A stretch of 64,000 nucleotides of DNA from Frankia nepalensis (GCF_016786325.1 NZ_JADWYU010000097.1:26674-90673); one strand, 5' to 3'; positions 24,493 through 33,863 are shown, numbered from the stretch's first letter. Numbers and translations are program-made. The notes: generated by a model from the sequence alone, not told the origin.

Positions 24493-26325
24493 GTGGCATC
24501 CCTCATCGAGGACTACGCGCTGATCGGGGACACCCATTCGGCCGCGCTCGTCGCCCGGGACGGTTCGATCGACTGGTTGTGCCTGCCCCGCATCGACTCT
24601 CCGGCGTGCTTCGCGGCGCTGCTCGGCGACGAGAACGCCGGGCGCTGGCGGATCGCGCCGACCGAACCCGTCCTCGGCGTCACCCGCCGCTACCGCGGCG
24701 ACACCCTCGTCCTCGAGACGGACATGACCACGGCGACCGGGACCGTCCGGATCACCGACGCCATGCTCCCGCGGGCCGGGACGCATGCCGTGCTTCGGCT
24801 GGTGGAGGGCCTGGCCGGCAGGGTGCGGATGCGCAGCGAGGCCCGGTTCCGGTTCGACTATGGCTCGATCGTGCCATGGGTGCGCCGGCGGGACGAGCAC
24901 ACGATGACGGCGACCGCCGGGCCCGACGCCGTCACGTTGCGTACCACGGCGCCGATGGAGGGCCGCGACTCCGCCACCTTCGCCGAGTTCGAGGTGGCCG
25001 CGGGCCAGTCCGTCCCGTTCTCGCTGACCTGGTACCCGTCGCACCAGCCCACGCCGCCCGCCCCCGCCGTCCGGCAGATGATCGCCCAGACCGAGGCGTG
25101 GTGGAACGACTGGATGGCCGGCTGCTCCTATGACGGCCTCTACCAGGCCGCCGTGCGTCGCTCGCTGATCACGCTGAAGGCGCTCACGTTCGCCCCGACC
25201 GGCGGGATCGTCGCCGCCGTCACCACGTCGCTGCCCGAGCACATCGGCGGCGTCCGTAACTGGGACTACCGGTACTGCTGGCTGCGCGACGCCACCATCA
25301 CGCTGCTGGCGCTGCTCGACGCCGGGTTCACCAGCGAGGCGCTGGCCTGGCGGGAGTGGCTGCTGCGGGCCGTGGCCGGCGACCCCTCGCGCGTCCAGAT
25401 CATGTACGGGGTGGCGGGCGAGCGCCGGCTGCCCGAGTACGAGGTCCCGTGGCTGCCCGGCTACGAGAACTCGGCTCCGGTGCGGGTCGGCAACGCCGCC
25501 GTCGACCAGTTCCAGCTCGACGTCTACGGCGAGGTCCTGGACGCGCTGCACGTCGCCAGGATGGCCACCCAGGTCGACGGCCGCGACGACTCCTGGCCCC
25601 TGCAGACCAAGCTGATGGAGTTCCTCGAGACCGGCTGGCGCAAGCCGGACGAGGGCATCTGGGAGGTGCGCGGCCCGCGCCGGCATTTCACCCACTCCAA
25701 GGTGATGGCCTGGGTCGCCGCCGACCGCGCGGTCAAGGGCATCGTCGAGTCGGGCCTGCCCGGCCCGGTGGAGCGCTGGGCGGCGCTGCGCGACGAGGTG
25801 CACCGCGAGGTGTGCGCCCGTGGCTTCGACCAGGAGCGCAACACCTTCACCCAGTTCTACGGCTCCTCCGAGCTCGACGCGGCGCTGCTCTACATGCCGC
25901 TGGTCGGCTTCCTGCCCGCGACCGACCCGCGGGTGGTCGGCACGGTGGCCGCGATCGAGCGCGAGCTGCTGGAGGACGGCTTCGTCAACCGTTACCCGAC
26001 GGCCGAGGACGGCGCGGTCGACGGCCTGCCAGCCGGCGAGGGCGCGTTCCTGGCGTGCACGTTCTGGCTGGCGGACAACTACGCCCTGTCGGGCCGGGTG
26101 CGCGAGGCCCAGGAGCTGTTCGAGCGGCTCCTGGCCCTGCGCAACGACGTCGGGCTGCTCGCCGAGGAGTACGACCCGCGGCTGGGCCGGATGACCGGCA
26201 ACTTCCCGCAGGCGTTCAGCCACGTCCCGCTGGTGAACACCGCCCGGACGCTGACCGACGCCCTGCGCGGCATGCCCCGCTCCCGCACCGACCGCGCCTA
26301 CCCGCCCGGCCACTTCTTCGGCTAG
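24493..26325 (+). CDS. GH15 family glycoside hydrolase (trehalase-like)
   Basis: A 610-residue glycoside hydrolase of family 15. N-terminal IEDYALIGDTHSAALVARDG and SIDWLCLPRIDSPACFAALLG are the standard start of actinobacterial trehalase/glucoamylase-like proteins. RNWDYRYCWLRDATITLLAL is the sugar-binding segment, WEVRGPRRHFTHSKVMAWVA carries a catalytic-region Glu, and GLLAEEYDPRLGRMTGNFPQAFSH has the second Glu. In mycobacteria the homologue is an acidic phosphate-dependent trehalase; substrate assignment rests on that. The GTG at 24493 has AGGAG five bases before it. No signal peptide, so cytoplasmic. Confidence 0.85.
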   Translation: MASLIEDYALIGDTHSAALVARDGSIDWLCLPRIDSPACFAALLGDENAGRWRIAPTEPVLGVTRRYRGDTLVLETDMTTATGTVRITDAMLPRAGTHAVLRLVEGLAGRVRMRSEARFRFDYGSIVPWVRRRDEHTMTATAGPDAVTLRTTAPMEGRDSATFAEFEVAAGQSVPFSLTWYPSHQPTPPAPAVRQMIAQTEAWWNDWMAGCSYDGLYQAAVRRSLITLKALTFAPTGGIVAAVTTSLPEHIGGVRNWDYRYCWLRDATITLLALLDAGFTSEALAWREWLLRAVAGDPSRVQIMYGVAGERRLPEYEVPWLPGYENSAPVRVGNAAVDQFQLDVYGEVLDALHVARMATQVDGRDDSWPLQTKLMEFLETGWRKPDEGIWEVRGPRRHFTHSKVMAWVAADRAVKGIVESGLPGPVERWAALRDEVHREVCARGFDQERNTFTQFYGSSELDAALLYMPLVGFLPATDPRVVGTVAAIERELLEDGFVNRYPTAEDGAVDGLPAGEGAFLACTFWLADNYALSGRVREAQELFERLLALRNDVGLLAEEYDPRLGRMTGNFPQAFSHVPLVNTARTLTDALRGMPRSRTDRAYPPGHFFG

Positions 26326-26340
26326 CCCCAGGACGCCCGC

Positions 26341-26388
26341 CCGCCCGTGGCCCTGTGGTGGAGACCACCCGGTCCTGACCACGGGCGG
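26341..26388 (+). terminator. Branched hairpin after the GH15 gene
   Basis: CCGCCCGTGG (26341-26350) is complementary to 26379-26388, and inside lies a second hairpin, GGTGG-AGA-CCACC (26357-26369). It begins 15 bases after the stop. No U-run. Confidence 0.55.
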
Positions 26389-26610
26389 GTGCCGCCCCGC
26401 GGCCGGACGCCGGGGGCCACCCCGGCACCACCGGGCGCGCGACGGGCGGTGGCGGGCGGTGGCGGCATGCCTGGCCCGCGGCCGGCGCGAGCGTGGGTGG
26501 TGACGGGGCGCGACACAGGCTGCGCGTCGCGTGGCCAAGGTCGCGACTTATCCGAACTGGAGCGGCAAGCGGCGGTGTGGCCGGGCCGGAGGGCTACTAC
26601 TCTTCCGGAT

Positions 26611-27786
26611 ATGGACGACCACGCAGGTCAGGTCGCGGCCACCGGACAGCAGCTGACCCCGCAGAATCTCGAGCGGCTGGCCCGGCTCGCCCGGGAGCGT
26701 GGCGACCTCGACACCCTGCTGACCGCGCTCGACGCGCTGGTGTCGGTCAGCAGGGAGCGGGTTGCCTCGGCTACCAGCGGAGTCGCCGACCTGGCGCATC
26801 TGGCCGCCGTGCTGATCGAGCACGGCGACGCGCTGCTTGACCACGGCCGGGCGGCGCCGGCGCAGGAGAACTACGAGGAAGCGCTACGGATCAACCGGCA
26901 CCTGGCGACCGCCGACCGCACGCCCGAGTCCGAGCACCGCCTCGGCGTCAGCCTGGAGCGCGCCGGCGCCGCCCGCGCCGCGCTCGGGGATCTCGTCGGC
27001 GCGCTCGACATCCAGACCGAGTGCCTGGCGCTCGCCCACCGGATGATCGCGGACGGGGCGTCGGCGCCGCAGGCCCGGCAGCGGCTCGCCAACACCCTCG
27101 AGAAGATCGGCGACCTGCGTCAGCAGCAGGGAGACACCAAGGCCGCGCTGGACGCCTACACCGACGCGCTGGAGGTGCGCCGCGGGCTGCTCACCGTCTA
27201 CGGCGAGGTCGCGCCGCTGCTGCGCGACATCTCCCGCGGCCTGCTCGACGTGGGCGACATGCTGCGGCTGCGCGGCGACGTCGCCGGCGCGCTGGCCCGC
27301 TACGGGGAGGCCGTGACGACGGCCCGGCGCGCGCTCGCCGCCGCCGGCGCCACCGAGATCGACCCGACCGTGCCGCGTGCCCTGTTCCACTCGCTGAGCC
27401 TGGTGGGCAACATGCGCTACGACCAGGGGGACGTCGCCGGCGCGCTGGAGTCGTACGCGGAGTCGCTCGCGCTGGTGCGCTGGCTGCGGACCGAGTACGG
27501 CGAGCACCCGACCGTGCTGCGCGACCTGTCCGTCGGGCTGGACAAGGTCGCCGGGGCCAGGGAGGCCCTCGGAGACCTGGACGCGGCGCTGGAGGGTTTC
27601 GAGGAGGCGCTGGCCGTCGAACGCCGCCGCCGCCAGATCGTCGGTGACCGGCCGGAGATCCTGCGCGACCTGGTGTGGGCCCTGGAGCAGGTCGCCCGCG
27701 TCCGCGCCGCCGGCGGTGACACCTCCGGCGCCCAGGCGGCCGGCCGCGAGGCCCTCGCGCTGCGCGACGCGGCCGTCGCCCTCTAG
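26611..27786 (+). CDS. Tetratricopeptide repeat protein
   Basis: A 391-residue soluble protein built almost entirely of helical pairs of TPR type, roughly every 48-50 residues: AQENYEEALRINRHLA, ALGDLVGALDIQTECLALAH, QGDTKAALDAYTDALEVRR, RGDVAGALARYGEAV, QGDVAGALESYAESLALVR, LGDLDAALEGFEEALAVERR. Such arrays are scaffolds for protein binding; no enzymatic domain is present. It converges on the E1-like gene at 27866. The partner is unknown. Confidence 0.8.
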   Translation: MDDHAGQVAATGQQLTPQNLERLARLARERGDLDTLLTALDALVSVSRERVASATSGVADLAHLAAVLIEHGDALLDHGRAAPAQENYEEALRINRHLATADRTPESEHRLGVSLERAGAARAALGDLVGALDIQTECLALAHRMIADGASAPQARQRLANTLEKIGDLRQQQGDTKAALDAYTDALEVRRGLLTVYGEVAPLLRDISRGLLDVGDMLRLRGDVAGALARYGEAVTTARRALAAAGATEIDPTVPRALFHSLSLVGNMRYDQGDVAGALESYAESLALVRWLRTEYGEHPTVLRDLSVGLDKVAGAREALGDLDAALEGFEEALAVERRRRQIVGDRPEILRDLVWALEQVARVRAAGGDTSGAQAAGREALALRDAAVAL

Positions 27787-27797
27787 CTCCCCGCGCG

Positions 27798-27816
27798 GTC
27801 GGGGGACGGGCGCCCC
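27798..27816 (+). terminator. Hairpin between convergent genes
   Basis: CGGGGG-ACGGGCG-CCCCCG lies 11 bases after the TPR stop. It could act in both directions, since the E1-like gene ends at 27866. Confidence 0.4.
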
Positions 27817-27865
27817 CGGGTCCGGGCAGTGCGCCGCGGGTCCGGGCCGTGATCCCCCGATTCCG

Positions 27866-30800
27866 TCACGGGGTGGTGAGGGAGAGCTTCAGGGCCGCCT
27901 CGACGACGGCGGCCACCTCGACCGGGGGCCGTCGGCCCGTCCCCGCGGCGGGGCCCGACGGCATGGCGGGCCCGACGGCGGCGAGGCGGTCGCCGTGGAT
28001 GCCGGCCAGGAAGGCGAGCTGGCTGGGGTCGCCGGCGGTCACGGTGACCAGCGGCCCGCGCAGGTGCGCCGGGAACATCTCGTCCAGTACCGACACGGCG
28101 CCCGCGTCCGCGTCGGCCAGGCTGTCGCGGGCACGCAGCGCGTCGAAGAGCAGGTCGGCCGACGTCACGACGACCACACCCACCTCACGGCCCAGCCGGG
28201 CCGTCAGCTCGTCGGCCGCGGCCAGCACCTCCGGCAGGCAGTCCCCCATGCCGACCAGCGTCGGCGCCGGTGCCGGGCCGCCGGCGCGCAGCCGGTAACC
28301 GCCCGCGAGCACGCCCGCGCGCCGCCCGGCCCGCTCGTCCCCGCCGGCCGGCACGGCCGCCAGGCGCTGGTCGACGGGCCGCGCGGACAGCCGCAGCAGG
28401 GTCGACGAGCCTCCTGCCCGCCCCAGCCGTCCCAGCGCCGCCAGCAGGCACCAGGACAGGTCCTCGGCGAAGGCCGGCTCGAAGCGGGTCACCCCGGGCA
28501 GCCCGGCGGCCCCGGCGGCGGCCAGCGCGAGTGCCGGGCCGATGAACGGCCCGTCGGCGCCCGTGTCGGCGACGGCGAGCACGGAGCGTCCGTCCGCGGC
28601 GCAGCCGGCGGCCCACGCCGGCAGCACCCGGCCGGCCACGGCCTCGTCGGTCACCCCGATCGGCAGCAGCGGCAGGCCCTGCCGGTTCCAGGCGACCGCC
28701 AGGTTGCCGAGCGCCCCGGCGAACGCGCCAGGCGAGAGCGCCCCGGCGACGTGGCGCCGCCCGGTCGCCGAGGCGAGCACCCCCGCCGGCTGACCTCCCG
28801 GCTGACCTCCCGGAGGTGGCGCGGGCGGCGCGGTGGCGGGGCCGCCGGCCGGTCCCGCCGGGTCGAGCCAGCCGGCGACGACGGGGTCGGCGTCCCGGGT
28901 CGAGACGGTGACGACCACGCTGACCACCTCCGGGGCGAGCGCGGCGAGGCCGCGCAGCAGACCGCCGAACGCCGCCTGGGTGGAGGTCACCGCCCCGCCG
29001 CTCCCACCCGCCCGGGCGGCGGCGGGGCCGAGATCGATCGGCACGGCCGGTGGAGACGGTGCCCGCCGCGGCGCCCGGTCCAGGTAGGAGGCCACGTGGG
29101 CCGCCAGCCGCGCGCCGCGGGTCCCCGCCGAGGGCGCGAGCCCGGTGCCCTCCGGCGTGTCCCCTCCCGGTGGCAGCACGACGGCGCCCGCGCCCATCGG
29201 CCGGATCGACGTGATCCCGACCGGCGGGGATCCCCGCCGCGCGGCGGGGGACTCGCGGCCGTCCGGGCCACGGGTCGAGGCGTCGTGGGTGTGCGCGAAC
29301 AGCACCGTCGGCCGGTCCGCGGCCACGTCGTCGAAGGCGTCGATCAGCAGCGCCAGGTCGTGACCGCCGAGGTCACGCAGCGCGTCGTGGATCTCGTCGT
29401 CGGTCATCGGCTCCAGCAGCCCCGCCACGCCGGCCCCCGCCGCGCCCGGCCCGGCGAGCCGGCGGCGCAGCTCGGGCCCATGGGCGGCCAGCAGTTCGTG
29501 GTACTCGTCCTGGCGCATCCGGCCCAGCCGGGCGCGCAGCGCCTGGCCACCGGGGCGGCGGAACAGCGCCTCCAGCCGCCGGCCGTAGCGCAGGGTGAGC
29601 ACCTGCCAGCCGGCGGCCTCGAACATCCGGGCGGCCCGTTCCGGCCCGCCCGGCCCGGCCAGGCCGGCCCGGGGGTCGCCGTCGGCCTCGCTCCCGACCG
29701 CGGCGCCTGTGACCAGCACGACCCAGAACAGCTCGCCCAGGTAGGGCGTCCGCTCGTCGGTGACGGCCTCCCAGACCGCCGCGTCGCGCAGCTCCGCGTA
29801 CTCCAGGAGGCAGATGGACCGCCCGCCGGGGATGTGATCGAAGCGGGTGCCGGCGAACCGGCGGGCGAGCGCACCCCAGACCGTGCCGCTCGGCCCGACG
29901 AGGCCGGCGCCGGTCGCCCGCAGCGTCCGCGCCGAACGGCCCGCGGGCGCGGGCAGCCGGGCGTCTGCCTCGTCGCCCGGCCGGTCACCAGCCTGGCCGG
30001 CGTCGTCGTCCTGGCCGGCGGCGTCGTGGACGCTCGCGGGCCGGGAGGCCTCCAGGACCTGATGGACGGCGGCGAGCAGCGGCGCGGCGCGCGGCGTCAC
30101 GCTGACCCGGTCCTCGGCGCGCAGCGCGTCGAACCACAGCACGGCGGCGACGGAGGACGCGGCCGTCGTCAGCGAGTGGCGCTGGGTGGCCGCCCGCGGG
30201 CCCAGCCCCCCGTCCCGGGCGGCCTCGTCGACGCCCGTGGCCGCGAGCCGGCACAGCCGGTCCTCGACCTCGGCGAGCGCTCCCAAATCGAGCACGCCGC
30301 CCGGCGGACCGGGGATGATCGCGCCTGGCCGTGCCGAGGCCGGGGCCGGCTCGGGCGGCGCGGCCGGAGCGTGCGGCCGGGCGCCGGCGTCGACCTGCCC
30401 TGGCCAGGGCCGCGCCGCGGCGGCCGGCCCGGCGAGCCAGGGGCCGCCGGCCGGGGCACTGCCGGGTGCCGGCCCGGAGGGGCGCGGCGGCTGGGGCGGC
30501 GGCCGTCGCGGCCGCGGCTGACCGACGGCGGGACCGTGGGCCGGCCGCGCGGGCACCTCGGCTGGCGGCTGGCCCGGCGCGGGCGGTGCCGCCTCGAGGG
30601 AACCGGGAGCCTGGGCAGGCCGCGCGGCCCAGCCGGCGACCGCCGCCTCGTCGGGCGGAAGGCCGGCGATCGGGGCCCCGCCGGCCGCGGGCTCGGCGCC
30701 CCCGGGCTCCGCCGCGGGGTCGGGCCGACCGGGTGGTTCGTACGACCGCTCCCGTGGCCGGTACTCCACGTGCCGGATCCCGGGCCTGAACACGACGCCT

Positions 30801-30898
30801 GTCACTCCAGTCCCGACGCGAGAGCTCCCCGGCGCGTTGCCCGCCCGCGGGGCTCTCCCCGCCGCCGACGCGCCGCTCCAGCCTCCATCTTCCTTCAC
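27866..30898 (-). CDS. E1-like (AceE/transketolase family) protein lacking cofactor motifs
   Basis: A 1010-residue protein. After a Pro/Ala-rich, probably disordered region of about 180 residues it follows, in order, the E1/transketolase fold I recall for actinobacterial 'transketolase-like' proteins: ASSVAAVLWFDALRAEDRVS; WGALARRFAG; AARMFEAAGWQVLTLRYGRR; ALRDLGGHDLALLIDAFDD; FEPAFAEDLSWCLLAALGRL; EMFPAHLRGPLVTV. Yet the ThDP/Mg sites are changed: the usual GD(A/G)ELDE stretch reads EYAELRD (near residue 364), the Asn-bearing WVVDLNRQ reads WVVLVTGA, and the Glu of AEVN reads SPGA. It is open over 3 kb with normal codon use, so it is not decaying. A non-catalytic binding role is inferred. 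Confidence 0.7.
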   Translation of the reverse strand: MKEDGGWSGASAAGRAPRAGNAPGSSRVGTGVTGVVFRPGIRHVEYRPRERSYEPPGRPDPAAEPGGAEPAAGGAPIAGLPPDEAAVAGWAARPAQAPGSLEAAPPAPGQPPAEVPARPAHGPAVGQPRPRRPPPQPPRPSGPAPGSAPAGGPWLAGPAAAARPWPGQVDAGARPHAPAAPPEPAPASARPGAIIPGPPGGVLDLGALAEVEDRLCRLAATGVDEAARDGGLGPRAATQRHSLTTAASSVAAVLWFDALRAEDRVSVTPRAAPLLAAVHQVLEASRPASVHDAAGQDDDAGQAGDRPGDEADARLPAPAGRSARTLRATGAGLVGPSGTVWGALARRFAGTRFDHIPGGRSICLLEYAELRDAAVWEAVTDERTPYLGELFWVVLVTGAAVGSEADGDPRAGLAGPGGPERAARMFEAAGWQVLTLRYGRRLEALFRRPGGQALRARLGRMRQDEYHELLAAHGPELRRRLAGPGAAGAGVAGLLEPMTDDEIHDALRDLGGHDLALLIDAFDDVAADRPTVLFAHTHDASTRGPDGRESPAARRGSPPVGITSIRPMGAGAVVLPPGGDTPEGTGLAPSAGTRGARLAAHVASYLDRAPRRAPSPPAVPIDLGPAAARAGGSGGAVTSTQAAFGGLLRGLAALAPEVVSVVVTVSTRDADPVVAGWLDPAGPAGGPATAPPAPPPGGQPGGQPAGVLASATGRRHVAGALSPGAFAGALGNLAVAWNRQGLPLLPIGVTDEAVAGRVLPAWAAGCAADGRSVLAVADTGADGPFIGPALALAAAGAAGLPGVTRFEPAFAEDLSWCLLAALGRLGRAGGSSTLLRLSARPVDQRLAAVPAGGDERAGRRAGVLAGGYRLRAGGPAPAPTLVGMGDCLPEVLAAADELTARLGREVGVVVVTSADLLFDALRARDSLADADAGAVSVLDEMFPAHLRGPLVTVTAGDPSQLAFLAGIHGDRLAAVGPAMPSGPAAGTGRRPPVEVAAVVEAALKLSLTTP

Positions 30899-31019
30899 CA
30901 GTCCTCTCGAGGGCCCGTGCCGGGGGCCGCCGCCCCGTCGGCCCCGGCGGCGGCCGTGGGCCTCGCGGGCTCCTCGGGCCTGACAGGGCCGCTCACGGTG
31001 ACCGGCGGGGCCCGGACCG

Positions 31020-31301
31020 TCAGCGGGAACGGCGCAGAGCGGTGAGGCGCTCGCGCAGGGCGGCCTCGTCGGTCGCGTTGATCTCGACCAGCTTGGCGCG
31101 GCTGGTGGCGCCGTGGACGAGGGTGACGTCGCGGCGGCGCAGCCCGAGCGCGTCGGCGAGCGCCCGCAGCGCCGCCTCCGTCGCCCTGCCGTCGACGGCG
31201 CGCGCCGAGACCCGCACCACCAGACTCGGCTGTCCGTCCGCGGTGGCCACCTCCCCGCCGACCGCCGTCCGGCTCGCCCCCGGCTGCACCCTGATCGTCA
31301 C
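31020..31301 (-). CDS. DUF167 / YggU family protein
   Basis: A 93-residue protein with the DUF167 fold: VTIRVQPGASRTAVGGE, SLVVRVSARAVDGRATEAAL, and ALGLRRRDVTLVHGATSRAKLVEI. These proteins are small, often beside unrelated genes, and without known function. The GTG at 31301 is chosen because GGAAGG stands six bases before it; a GTG two codons earlier is too close. It is divergent from fabG, with 162 bases between. Confidence 0.85.
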   Translation of the reverse strand: MTIRVQPGASRTAVGGEVATADGQPSLVVRVSARAVDGRATEAALRALADALGLRRRDVTLVHGATSRAKLVEINATDEAALRERLTALRRSR

Positions 31302-31463
31302 CCGCACCCTTCCATCGTCACCGGCCCGTCGTCGCCGACCGCCGCCGCCTCGGCCCACGGTCCGCCGGGATCGAGACCGCCTCCGGTCGCGGTGAGGAAC
31401 GTGACGGGGTCGGACGCCCGCGCCGCCGCCCGGGTGGGGGGAACGGCGGTTAACATCCGCTCC

Positions 31464-32180
31464 ATGGTCGAGAACGAGGGTCGGGTGGCACTGGTCACCG
31501 GTGGTAACCGAGGGATCGGCGCCGCCTGCGCCGCGGCCCTGGCGGCGGACGGGCAGCGGGTGGCGGTGGCCAGCCGCGGGGGGGAGGCGCCGGCCGGGAT
31601 GTTCGGCGTCCGGATGGACGTCACGAGCACCGAGTCGGTGGAGAAGGCGTTCGCCGAGGTCGAGGCCGAGCTGGGGCCGGTCGACATCCTCGTCTCCAAC
31701 GCGGGTGTCGTGCGGGACACGCTGCTGCTCACCATGTCCGAGGACGCGTTCCGCGACGTCGTCGACACCAACCTGCTGGGCGCGTACCGGGTCGCCAAGC
31801 GGGCCGCCCGAGGCATGATCCGGCGCCGCTACGGCCGGCTGGTCTTCATCTCCTCCGTCGTGGGCCTGTCCGGGCAGCCCGGACAGGCGAACTACGCGGC
31901 CTCCAAGGCGGGCCTCGTCGGCTTCGCCCGCTCGCTCGCCCGCGAGCTCGCCCCTCGCTCGATCACCGCGAACGTCGTGGCGCCCGGCCCGATCCGTACC
32001 GACATGACCGACGCGCTCACCGACGCCCAGCGGGAACTGCTCGTCGCCAGCGTCCCGGGCAAGCGGATCGGCGAGCCGGAGGAGGTCGCCGCCGCGGTCG
32101 CCTTCCTCGCCTCCGAGCGCGCCGCGTACATCACCGGCGCCGTCCTCCCCGTCGACGGCGGCGTGGGCATGGGGCACTGA
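31464..32180 (+). CDS. fabG: 3-oxoacyl-ACP reductase, FabG/MabA type
   Basis: A 238-residue SDR. VTGGNRGIGAACAAAL binds NADPH; SNAGVV, S130/S131 (FISSVVG) and Y144-K148 (YAASK) are the catalytic set. Its end (AAYITGAVLPVDGGVGMGH) matches the MabA/FabG1 group that reduces 3-oxoacyl-ACP in fatty-acid synthesis. The ATG at 31464 follows an unremarkable upstream region. Next on the same strand, after 333 bases with hairpins, comes ferrochelatase. In mycobacteria inhA lies between these two. Confidence 0.85.
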   Translation: MVENEGRVALVTGGNRGIGAACAAALAADGQRVAVASRGGEAPAGMFGVRMDVTSTESVEKAFAEVEAELGPVDILVSNAGVVRDTLLLTMSEDAFRDVVDTNLLGAYRVAKRAARGMIRRRYGRLVFISSVVGLSGQPGQANYAASKAGLVGFARSLARELAPRSITANVVAPGPIRTDMTDALTDAQRELLVASVPGKRIGEPEEVAAAVAFLASERAAYITGAVLPVDGGVGMGH

Positions 32181-32254
32181 CCGGCGGGGGTTGGGCGAGT
32201 CCTGCTCGCTGCCCTTCGGTCAGCTTCGCCGGGACCGCCGGTCAGGATGTCTGC

Positions 32255-32330
32255 CCAGGGGGATGACCCCCTGGAACCCCCAATGTCAGGGGCTCCGCCC
32301 CCGACACCCCCGGTGGCTCGCGCTTCGCGC
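32255..32330. repeat. Hairpin-rich intergenic repeat-like element
   Basis: Three tight palindromes follow in 75 bases: CCAGGGGG-ATGA-CCCCCTGG (32255-32274), GGGGC-TCC-GCCCC (32289-32301), and GCGC-TTC-GCGC further on. This chain of wording resembles dispersed intergenic repeats I associate with Frankia and Streptomyces. It may also end the fabG transcript. It lies where mycobacteria carry inhA. Confidence 0.55.
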
Positions 32331-32513
32331 ATCGCCGCCGTCCAGGTTGGCTTTCCATCCGGGGCGGCCGGCTGTGTCAGTGTGGTTGTTCGGCGGCATC
32401 GTGGTGGAGCGGCTGAACGGCCGGGGCCCGGCTCAGGTTGGTTGGGCGGCCCTGGACCTTGAGGGCTGGCCGCGGGTTGTTTGCCGGGGGTGGGGCTGGG
32501 AGAGAATGGCCTG

Positions 32514-33863
32514 ATGCGTCAGTCTTCAGCCGGGACCAGGGGGCCGGCGGCCGCCGAGCGGGTGGCTCGCCGGCCGGGCCGGGGGCCGGTGGAGCGCGGC
32601 GAGCGGACGGCCGGGGCGGGCCGGCCGGGTGAGGCCGAGATCGACGCCGTGCTGCTGGTGACGTTCGGGGGCCCGGACGAGCCGGCGGACGTGCTGCCGT
32701 TCCTGCGGAACGTGACCCGGGGGCGCGGGGTACCGGAGGAACGGATCGCCCAGGTCGCGGAGCACTATCACCAGCTCGGCGGGCGCAGCCCGATCAACGA
32801 CCAGAGTCGCGAGCTGCTGGCCGCGCTGCGCGACGAGCTCGCGCCGCTGCCGGTCTACTGGGGCAACCGGAACTGGCGGCCCTACCTGCGCGACGCGCTG
32901 GCCGAGATGCGCGCGGACGGCGTGCGGCTGGCCGCCTGCTTCATCCCGTCGGTCTTCTCGACCTACTCCGGCTGCCGGCAGTACCGGGAGAACCTCGCCG
33001 AGGCGCTCGACGAGCTGGGCGCCGCCGGCGAGCCCGCTCCCGCGTTCGTCAAGCTGCGGGTGTTCTTCAACCATCCCGGGTTCCTGGAACCGATGGCCGA
33101 CCGGGTCCAGGCGGCCCTCGAGACGCTCCCGGCCGACCGGCGCGACGGCGCCCACCTGGTCTTCGTCGCCCACTCGGTGCCGCGCTGGCAGGCGGTCGAG
33201 AGCGGGCCCGCGGGGGGTGCCTACGAGCGCCAGCTGCTGGCCGCGAGCCGGACCGTCGCCCGGCTGCTCGCCGAGCGGCGTGGCCGGGAACAGCCGTGGG
33301 ACGTCGCGTACTGCAGCCGCAGCGGCTCGCCCCGGGTGCCGTGGCTGGAGCCGGACGTCGGTGACTGCCTCGAGCGGTTGGCCGCCGAAGGCGCGGAGTC
33401 GGTAGTGATCGTCCCCATCGGGTTTGTCAGCGACCACATGGAGGTCATCCAGGACCTCGACCGTGAGGCGCTGGCGCGAGCCGGGAAGCTAGGACTGACC
33501 GCGGCGCGGGCGGGCACGGTCGGCGCGGATCCGCGGTTCGTCCAGATGATCGTCGAGCTTGTCGAGGAGCGGCGCGACCCGAGCCGGCCTCGGCGGGCGC
33601 TCGGCGAGCTGGGCTCGTTTCCGGATGTCTGCCCGCTCGACTGCTGCGGCTCGCCGGCGACCGAGGACCGCCGGCCCGCGATGGCCGGCCTTCCCGAGGA
33701 CGCGCTCGGTCGAGGGAGGTACCGGCGCGGCGCGGCCGAGCGCGGCGGGCCGGCGACGGCGGGCGGCCCCGGGCACTCGGAGGATGGCCGGCGTGTCTGG
33801 CGGACGGGGATACTGGATGAGGAGCTTCCGGACGCCCGGCCCGGGCGGCCGGACCGGCGCTGA
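32514..33863 (+). CDS. hemH: Ferrochelatase (actinobacterial coproporphyrin type)
   Basis: A 449-residue chelatase that inserts Fe2+ into coproporphyrin III (or protoporphyrin IX). The signature VLLVTFGGPDEPADVLPFL starts the fold; the catalytic His is H220 in VAHSVP and the metal-side Glu is in IGFVSDHMEVIQDLD. C154 (SGCRQY) and C373, C377, C378 (CPLDCC) fit the [2Fe-2S] ligands of actinobacterial enzymes. The last 70 residues are a disordered Arg/Gly-rich extension not needed for the fold, and the first 40 are likewise low-complexity. The ATG has GGGAGAGA eight bases upstream. Confidence 0.9.
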   Translation: MRQSSAGTRGPAAAERVARRPGRGPVERGERTAGAGRPGEAEIDAVLLVTFGGPDEPADVLPFLRNVTRGRGVPEERIAQVAEHYHQLGGRSPINDQSRELLAALRDELAPLPVYWGNRNWRPYLRDALAEMRADGVRLAACFIPSVFSTYSGCRQYRENLAEALDELGAAGEPAPAFVKLRVFFNHPGFLEPMADRVQAALETLPADRRDGAHLVFVAHSVPRWQAVESGPAGGAYERQLLAASRTVARLLAERRGREQPWDVAYCSRSGSPRVPWLEPDVGDCLERLAAEGAESVVIVPIGFVSDHMEVIQDLDREALARAGKLGLTAARAGTVGADPRFVQMIVELVEERRDPSRPRRALGELGSFPDVCPLDCCGSPATEDRRPAMAGLPEDALGRGRYRRGAAERGGPATAGGPGHSEDGRRVWRTGILDEELPDARPGRPDRR

